Origin: an uncultured Moraxella sp.
GTDB lineage: Bacteria > Pseudomonadota > Gammaproteobacteria > Pseudomonadales > Moraxellaceae
Length of the DNA stretch: 20,813 bases
NCBI GenBank assembly: GCA_937889485.1
Contig: CALAPG010000132.1
Coordinates: forward strand, 1 to 20,813
Reading direction: 5' to 3'
This document shows positions 16,183-20,813 of the stretch, one piece after another. The position numbers and the translations under genes are program-made. A model generated the notes under the pieces. It was not told where the DNA came from. It made no database searches and saw only the letters and a program-made list of their open reading frames with translations. Every line of letters begins with the position of its first letter. The first letter of the stretch is position 1.

Positions 16183-16409
16183 ATTTGGATAGCAGAGCTT
16201 GGATGAAGGCTACAGGTATTAACCAATTTTTCCTTAATTTAACAGTTTATTACACAAAGTAAGTCAACCGTTGCTATCTATTTTGTCAATTCTAGGCTAA
16301 TGTAATGCACTGCACTAAGCAGTTGATATCATTATAAATACAATAAATTGGTCACCCAATAGTCATTACCTAGGTGGCAGTGTCTTTTCCAAAATAACAG
16401 AAAAAAACC
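16183..16409 (+). promoter_or_regulatory. A/T-rich spacer before the glycan-modification genes
   Basis: This 227-bp gap probably holds the promoter of the next three genes. Several A/T-rich -10-like words are present (TACAAT at 16339-16344), but no well-spaced -35 was found. ACTGC-actaa-GCAGT at 16309-16323 is a small inverted repeat. There is no clear terminator for the beta-helix gene. Confidence 0.3.
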
Positions 16410-16793
16410 ATGAAAAAAATAATTTTTGACCTTGACGATACCTTGTCAAAGACGGTCAATGGCGACTATGCCAATGCCGAGCCTATTATCCCTGTGGTAG
16501 AAAAATTGCGGCAGTACCATGCCCAAGGTTTTACCATCGTCATTAATACCAGCCGCAATATGCGCACCTATCAAGGTAATATTGGGCAAATTAATCAACA
16601 CACATTGCCGATTATTGTTGATTGGCTAGCGCGCCACCAAATTCCTTATCATGAGTTATATGTGGGTAAGCCATGGTGCGGCTTTGAGGGGTTTTATGTA
16701 GACGATAAAGCAATCCGTCCCGATGAATTGGTTAATTTAAGCTATGCACAGATTTGTGACTTGCTAAATTTGCCACAACCTTCTAAACCGTAA
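16410..16793 (+). CDS. HAD-superfamily phosphatase, capsule-type (EcbF/BcbF family)
   Basis: A 127-aa cytosolic phosphatase. HAD motif I is FDLDDTL (Asp7 nucleophile, Asp9 acid/base), motif II is INTSRNM (Thr47/Ser48), motif III Lys87 lies in VGKPWCG, and motif IV is YVDDKA (Asp98, Asp99). The short size and VGKPWCGFEGFYVDDKAIRPDE-like ending match the small HAD phosphatases found in capsule loci (EcbF/BcbF). Related Campylobacter enzymes remove phosphate from small phospho-alcohols during capsule decoration. The ribosome site is weak. The next gene begins 14 bp after the stop, so co-transcription is likely. Substrate unknown. Confidence 0.88.
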   Translation: MKKIIFDLDDTLSKTVNGDYANAEPIIPVVEKLRQYHAQGFTIVINTSRNMRTYQGNIGQINQHTLPIIVDWLARHQIPYHELYVGKPWCGFEGFYVDDKAIRPDELVNLSYAQICDLLNLPQPSKP

Positions 16794-16807
16794 GGAGTTA
16801 TGTTGCC

Positions 16808-18388
16808 ATGATTTTAATCAATTCATCTTCTTATATTAATGCCGAGTTTGAAGCAGAAATCGGACGCATTCCGCCCTGTATGCTGCCGATTGGTAACAAA
16901 AAACTCTTGCAGTTGCAGGTGGAGGCGGTAGAGCGGCAGTTTCCCACCGAAAAAATTATTTTATCACTGCCCGACGCCTATGTATTAACCATTAATGAAC
17001 AAGCCGTGATTGAGTCATTGCCCATTACCGTGCAGCGCATTCCAGAAAATCTATCCTTGTCCGAAACCCTGTTATATATTTTGAATTTGGATATTGATAA
17101 ATCATTTGAGTATGTGCGGGTGATTCAAGGCGATGTATTTTTGCCAAAACTGCCCAGCGCGTGTGACTGTGTGGCGGTGTCTGAAAAGATGCGCCAATAC
17201 GATTGGCACCAAACCAGACGTTTGCGCGAAAGTCCTACGGGCTGGGTGGGCTATTTTGCCTTTTCCTCAAGGCTTGAGCTGATTAAGGCATTGGCAATTT
17301 GTAAAAAGAATTTTATGCGCGCCATTTATCGCTACCAAGAGGTAGTTGGTATGCAGCTAGTAAAAACGGGTTTGTATTATGATTGCAGCAGTTTTGTGAG
17401 TTATATCCACGCCAGAGCCAATATGACCACGGAGCGCGCCTTTAATGCGCTACAGATTCAAGATGGCATTGTCACCAAAAGTAGTGATGACAACGATAAA
17501 ATTCAGGCGGAAATTTATTGGTTTACCCATATTCCTGCTAGTTTGCGCCGTTTTACCCCGCAATTAATTGATTATCAACAAATTGAGGGGCGCCATTATT
17601 ACCGGCTTGAGTTTTTGCCGCTATTGCCGCTCAATGAGCTGTATGTGCATGGGCGTAATACCCGAGATTTTTGGCAGCATGTTTTTGGGTTATTGGCAGA
17701 ATTGTTTCAGGCGGCAAACCAGTCTGATATCCACCAGACTATTGAGACAGGTTTTGCCCAGGGCTATGCCGAGGATTTATACCGTAAAAAAACCCTCAAA
17801 AGATTTTATGCGTATGCTGAAGCCACGCAGTTGGATTTGGATGCACCGATTTTTTATGAGGGTCAAAATTTGGGCAGTACCCTAGAGATTGCCCAAGATT
17901 GTATCGAAAAAGCGTTGGCGCTGCCTTGTTCGGTAAGCGTGATGCATGGTGATTTATGTTTTAGCAATATTTTGTATGATACCCGCGGTAATCGTGTCAA
18001 GGTGATTGATCCAAGAGGCACGGATTCTAGCGGTAATTTTAGTATTTTTGGGACGGCTAGTTATGATTTAGCCAAGCTCAGCCATTCGGTACTGGGCATG
18101 TATGACTTCATTATTGCTGGTCGTTATGAGATTGTGGCAGCGGCTGATGGTGATAGTGATAGCATCCGTTTTGATATTGATGAACGCCTTGATCAAATTC
18201 GCCAAGATTTTTTGGCAATGTCTTGGGTTAATGGACTGACTACGGCAGAGATTTTGCCCGCCGTGGTGCTGCTGTTTTTGTCTATGTTGCCACTCCATGC
18301 TGACCGTCCTGATCGGCAGCGTGCAATGCGGCTTAATGCCTATCGCTTGTATCAAGCCTATGTGATGGAGGGTGTGCCATGTTTGTGA
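16808..18388 (+). CDS. Fused nucleotidyltransferase-like / APH-kinase-like protein of a glycan locus
   Basis: A 526-aa cytosolic protein. Residues 1-200 look like a sugar-nucleotidyltransferase fold: PPCMLPIGNKKLLQLQVEAV (~22-41) for the substrate/NTP loop and VIQGDVF (105-111) for the metal-binding Asp. The usual GxGxR signature at the start is absent (NSSSYINAEFEAEIGRIPP), so this half may be inactive or divergent. Residues ~210-500 look like an aminoglycoside-phosphotransferase / choline-kinase fold: HGDLCFSN (His380, Asp382, Asn387) is the catalytic loop and VIDPRG (Asp401) the metal-binding motif. It could phosphorylate a small alcohol or sugar. A ribosome site AAGGAG lies at 16792-16797. 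It overlaps the next gene by 10 bp. This two-part design is known in capsule loci (family knowledge); substrate not predictable. Confidence 0.8.
   Translation: MILINSSSYINAEFEAEIGRIPPCMLPIGNKKLLQLQVEAVERQFPTEKIILSLPDAYVLTINEQAVIESLPITVQRIPENLSLSETLLYILNLDIDKSFEYVRVIQGDVFLPKLPSACDCVAVSEKMRQYDWHQTRRLRESPTGWVGYFAFSSRLELIKALAICKKNFMRAIYRYQEVVGMQLVKTGLYYDCSSFVSYIHARANMTTERAFNALQIQDGIVTKSSDDNDKIQAEIYWFTHIPASLRRFTPQLIDYQQIEGRHYYRLEFLPLLPLNELYVHGRNTRDFWQHVFGLLAELFQAANQSDIHQTIETGFAQGYAEDLYRKKTLKRFYAYAEATQLDLDAPIFYEGQNLGSTLEIAQDCIEKALALPCSVSVMHGDLCFSNILYDTRGNRVKVIDPRGTDSSGNFSIFGTASYDLAKLSHSVLGMYDFIIAGRYEIVAAADGDSDSIRFDIDERLDQIRQDFLAMSWVNGLTTAEILPAVVLLFLSMLPLHADRPDRQRAMRLNAYRLYQAYVMEGVPCL
18367..18371 (+). 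promoter_or_regulatory. Ribosome binding site inside the preceding gene
   Basis: GGAGG lies 7 nt before ATG 18379, within the last codons of the upstream gene. It fixes the start of the nucleotidyltransferase gene and implies translational coupling across the 10-bp overlap. Confidence 0.8.
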
Positions 18389-19119
18389 TTCCGATGGCAG
18401 GTCTGAGTAGTCGTTTTTTTAAGGCAGGTTATAGCGTGCCCAAATATCAACTAAAAATTGCAGATACCTGGGTGTTTGATTTGGCAATGCGGTCGTTTGC
18501 GCGTTATTTTGCCACAGACCTATTTGTCATTATTGTTAGGGATATATACGACACCCCAAATTTTGTGGCAGCGCGGTTAACGGCACTGGGTGTTAAGCGT
18601 TTCATTATTCACACGGTCTTGGCAGAGACCGCAGGGCAAGCAGAAACCGTGGCGCTAGGACTGGCTCATGAGCAGATAGACGAGCAAGCGCCGCTTTATA
18701 TTTTTAATATTGATACGTTTCGTCATGACTTTTGTAAACCCGCGTGGGCGCCCACTGTGGACGGCTATCTTGAGGTGTTTGAAGGGGAGGGCGATCACTG
18801 GTCATTTATTGCCATTGATGACCATGATCGCGTCACTAGAACCACCGAAAAACAGCGAATTTCGGCGTGGTGTAGCGACGGTTTGTATTATTTTAAGTCA
18901 AAGCAGCTGTATCTATCGTTGTTTGAGCAAGCCAAAGCCGAAAAACTCACCGTTAACGATGAGTATTATATAGCCCCCATGTACAACTTATTGATTGCAC
19001 AGGGTGGCACGGTCCGTTATGACAAAATTACCCTATCACAAATTGACTTTTGCGGCACACCCGATGAGTATCAAGCCTTACGGCAAAAAGGGCTGCAGCG
19101 TGAGCCTTCGCGCGTCTAG
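18379..19119 (+). CDS. Sugar-type nucleotidyltransferase of a capsule/LPS locus
   Basis: A 246-aa cytosolic protein. The N-terminus MFVIPMAGLSSRFFKAGYSV with Pro-Lys at 21-22 is the G-x-x-S-R-F...PK signature of the NTP-transferase family. ETAGQAETVAL (~83-93) fits the nucleotide-binding loop, and FNIDTF (109-114) holds the metal-binding Asp112 in place of the usual GDxD. NDEYYIAPMYN (~194-204) is typical of the same family. It should attach a nucleotide to a phosphorylated sugar or small alcohol, making an activated donor, possibly from the product of the upstream kinase-like gene. Start ATG 18379, ribosome site GGAGG. Its stop TAG shares the palindrome CTAG with the stop of the convergent WavE-like gene. 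Confidence 0.85.
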   Translation: MFVIPMAGLSSRFFKAGYSVPKYQLKIADTWVFDLAMRSFARYFATDLFVIIVRDIYDTPNFVAARLTALGVKRFIIHTVLAETAGQAETVALGLAHEQIDEQAPLYIFNIDTFRHDFCKPAWAPTVDGYLEVFEGEGDHWSFIAIDDHDRVTRTTEKQRISAWCSDGLYYFKSKQLYLSLFEQAKAEKLTVNDEYYIAPMYNLLIAQGGTVRYDKITLSQIDFCGTPDEYQALRQKGLQREPSRV

Positions 19120-20174
19120 GGATAAAGTTGGCGCATGGTGTGAGCTTGTGCGGTGATGGGCGCGCGCCTAAAGCTTTTGGCAATCTGGCGTTTTTGCGCA
19201 GCACGAATTGTGGCACGGTGCAGGCGTGCGCTATCTACTTTGGTAGGCTGCCAATGGTCATAAAACAATTGATACCAATCATCATGATTGAGGCAGTTCA
19301 TTGCCATAAATTCATCTTGTGCTGTCCACGCATACTTTGGCAGCGCAAAACCAAAATCCGCCATATCAAGCACCACAATATGCCGCGCCAAGAAATCGTT
19401 GTGCGCTTGCAAAATAGCGGGGGTAATCTGGTTAAACTGTGAGGGCGTGTCATAGCCAAAGGTCGCCGCGTAGCGCGTTGCAATATGCTGCTCCACGGCA
19501 AGACGCGTACGAAAATTATGGTCGGCGTAACTTGCACGGCAATCATGAGAAATACGCTCAAAATACGTGGCATCATCTTGGCTCATGGCGTCAACCGACC
19601 AATATTGTAACAACGTATGGGTACGAGCAAATTGCGCCCAATCGCTGACATGAAACGCCATATGTTCATAAACATTTGGGTCAATGGTAAAAAAATTGGG
19701 CACCACAATCGGCGAATACGCCATGGGCGAATTTTCCAGCACAGGTGCGCTTGCCCGTTGGGTAACTTGTTGCAAATAATCGGCATAATGGTGCAACACC
19801 GCAGCACTGCTCAAAAAACTATCAGCACGAAGCTTGAGCGCATACTCTGTGGCAGTTGCCTGTAGCCCTGCTAGGGTAGATACAATTTGGCGATTCACAT
19901 TATTTGGGGTGTCATAGCCAAACTTGATATTGGGCAAACCGCCAGGGTCGCTGCTTAAAATAAGCTGGTCTATGCCCAGTTTTTGCGCGGTATCATATTG
20001 AGAAGGGAGTGGCAAATGATCCCAAGTAGACAAAATAACCTTGGCATTGGCAAAATGCGCCCGCGTGCGCTGCAAGTTATATAAAAAATCACTACCATCC
20101 TCACGCCCAGACCCCAACAGCGAGCCATTGATTGCCCCTTGAAAAATTAAGGTAACTTGATTGTTATTTATCAT
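19116..20174 (-). CDS. WavE-family LPS/capsule glycosyltransferase-like protein
   Basis: A 352-aa protein of the WavE lipopolysaccharide-synthesis family, likely a cytosolic or membrane-associated glycosyltransferase. The N-terminal strand QVTLIFQGAINGS and NVNRQIVSTLAGLQ followed by YALKLRADSF (Lys114, Arg116, Asp118) are the family's conserved parts. A longer frame reaches 20312, but its extra 46 residues do not look like family sequence. ATG 20174 has AGGGG just upstream (20179-20183, minus strand) and the protein then begins at the conserved first strand, so 20174 is chosen. The gene runs against the phosphatase/kinase/nucleotidyltransferase set and overlaps its last gene by 4 bp. It may transfer the decorated or undecorated sugar of the same glycan (inference). 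Confidence 0.85.
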   Translation of the reverse strand: MINNNQVTLIFQGAINGSLLGSGREDGSDFLYNLQRTRAHFANAKVILSTWDHLPLPSQYDTAQKLGIDQLILSSDPGGLPNIKFGYDTPNNVNRQIVSTLAGLQATATEYALKLRADSFLSSAAVLHHYADYLQQVTQRASAPVLENSPMAYSPIVVPNFFTIDPNVYEHMAFHVSDWAQFARTHTLLQYWSVDAMSQDDATYFERISHDCRASYADHNFRTRLAVEQHIATRYAATFGYDTPSQFNQITPAILQAHNDFLARHIVVLDMADFGFALPKYAWTAQDEFMAMNCLNHDDWYQLFYDHWQPTKVDSARLHRATIRAAQKRQIAKSFRRAPITAQAHTMRQLYP

Positions 20175-20256
20175 AAAACCCCTGTAGCGGTGACCAAAAG
20201 CCGCGACCAAAAAAATTGCTTGAGCCGCCATCATACTATAAGTTTTTATGGGCGTA

Positions 20257-20278
20257 TTGATACATATCGTAGTATCAA
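20257..20278. repeat. Perfect 7-bp inverted repeat with 8-bp spacer, candidate operator
   Basis: TTGATAC and GTATCAA are separated by 8 bp (22 bp in all). It lies about 85 bp upstream of the WavE-like start, in the divergent promoter region, a good place for a regulator site. No regulator gene is next to it. Confidence 0.4.
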
Positions 20279-20360
20279 GGTTAAGAATCTGTTTACCGTT
20301 CATCATAACCATGCCTCGAAGTGACGGGCAGCAACTTTTCTAAGGGGTAATATCCTAGGG

Positions 20361-20400
20361 GTAGTAAATGGCAATAAACGGCAATAAATAACAATAAGGG
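20361..20400 (+). repeat. Degenerate 10-bp tandem repeats
   Basis: Four consecutive decamers resemble one another: GTAGTAAATG, GCAATAAACG, GCAATAAATA, ACAATAAGGG. The 10-bp period matches about one helical turn. Function unknown. Confidence 0.4.
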
Positions 20401-20465
20401 CGGACAGCGCTCACAAGGATTTTGATGTTAATCATGTAAATCTGCTAAAATAATCCGTTCTATTT

Positions 20466-20471
20466 TATAAT
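20466..20471 (+). promoter_or_regulatory. Candidate -10 element (TATAAT) of the ABC exporter gene
   Basis: A perfect TATAAT lies 28 bp before ATG 20500. No recognisable -35 hexamer is found at the right distance, so recognition would lean on the -10 or an activator. Confidence 0.45.
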
Positions 20472-20499
20472 TTTCTTAACAAATTTTTGATAATAAATT

Positions 20500-20813
20500 A
20501 TGGCTATTTTTCGTTTTTTTGAAAATCGGTTAAACCCTTATCCCGATGATGATTATAACCTTGCCACTGACAGCTTACTGGCATTTTTGTGGGCTTGTAC
20601 CAAAGGGCTGCGCGGCTGGATTTTGGCGCTAATGCTGCTCACGGCGCTGATAGGGGTGTATGAGTCGCTACTGTTTGCGTGGATTGGTGATATTGTCAAC
20701 TGGCTGGGTCACTACACGCCTGCAACGCTATGGGCAGAAAAAAGCCAAGCGCTGCTAGGTATGGCGGCAGTATTATTACTAAGCCCAGCGGTCGTGGCGC
20801 TGAGCGCGCTCAT
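20500..20813 (+). CDS. ABC exporter (permease/ATP-binding half-transporter), N-terminal part, cut by window end
   Basis: The 104 codons present begin MAIFRFFENRLNPYPDDDYN and continue into a first membrane segment (GWILALMLLTALIGVYESLL) and part of a second (LLGMAAVLLLSPAVVALSAL). The cytosolic N-terminus (FRFFENRLNPYP) and LLAFLWACTKGLRG are, as I recall, typical of a gamma-proteobacterial ABC transporter family with fused permease and ATPase domains (MsbA-like shape). The ATPase part lies outside the window. Start ATG 20500; no clear ribosome site. Substrate unknown. Confidence 0.75.
   Translation, partial: MAIFRFFENRLNPYPDDDYNLATDSLLAFLWACTKGLRGWILALMLLTALIGVYESLLFAWIGDIVNWLGHYTPATLWAEKSQALLGMAAVLLLSPAVVALSAL

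Larger units (their letters stand above)
20175..20499. promoter_or_regulatory. Divergent intergenic region of the WavE-like and ABC exporter genes
   Basis: This 325-bp gap has an inverted repeat (20257-20278), a run of degenerate 10-bp repeats (20361-20400), and a perfect TATAAT at 20466-20471, about 29 bp before the exporter start, with no good -35 at 16-18 bp. No gene is seen in it. Confidence 0.5.

Noticed and set aside
20175..20312. A 46-residue upstream extension of the WavE-like protein
   Set aside because: The inner ATG 20174 has a ribosome site and starts right at the conserved first strand; the extension does not look like family sequence.

Overview
The window looks like chromosomal DNA of a gamma-proteobacterium of the Moraxellaceae (Moraxella/Faucicola or Psychrobacter type). 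This rests on the moderate G+C and Gln/Asn-rich proteins with A/T-rich spacers, and on my recollection that an ExaC-type aldehyde dehydrogenase and the N-terminus of an ABC exporter resemble gamma-proteobacterial homologues. The genus is an inference; no rRNA or tRNA gene is present. I saw no insertion sequence, CRISPR array, tRNA or integrase.

Layout: (1) 125-4891 (-) encodes a giant protein (~1,590 aa) that looks like a degenerate UvrD-type (SF1) helicase with a possible RelE-like N-terminus, a long helical middle, a coiled coil and a small C-terminal domain. (2) 5256-9456 is an alcohol/aldehyde oxidation module: an iron-dependent alcohol dehydrogenase (+), a GAF-domain regulator (-) and an ExaC-like aldehyde dehydrogenase (+). 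Alcohol would be oxidised to aldehyde and then to acid, with the regulator between the two enzymes. A GGTAGGT motif occurs upstream of both enzyme genes. (3) 9797-12886 (+) holds three apparently linked peroxidase genes: a small heme-thiolate (chloroperoxidase/peroxygenase)-like protein, a 191-aa DyP-associated protein, and a DyP-type peroxidase with a long N-terminal extension. A strong terminator closes the group. (4) 12934-14715 holds a short-chain dehydrogenase (-) and, divergently, an EamA-type transporter (+).

(5) 14968-20174 is a surface-glycan-like region: a right-handed beta-helix protein without signal peptide, an EcbF/BcbF-type HAD phosphatase, a fused nucleotidyltransferase-like/aminoglycoside-phosphotransferase-like protein, a second sugar-type nucleotidyltransferase (overlapping the previous gene), and a convergent WavE-family glycosyltransferase-like gene. 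The phosphatase, kinase-like and nucleotidyltransferase genes could together make and activate a phosphorylated small substituent for a capsule or LPS. (6) 20500 to the window end is the N-terminal part of an ABC exporter.

The parts most worth following up are the degenerate helicase protein, the mixed heme-peroxidase cluster, and the phosphatase/kinase/nucleotidyltransferase set.
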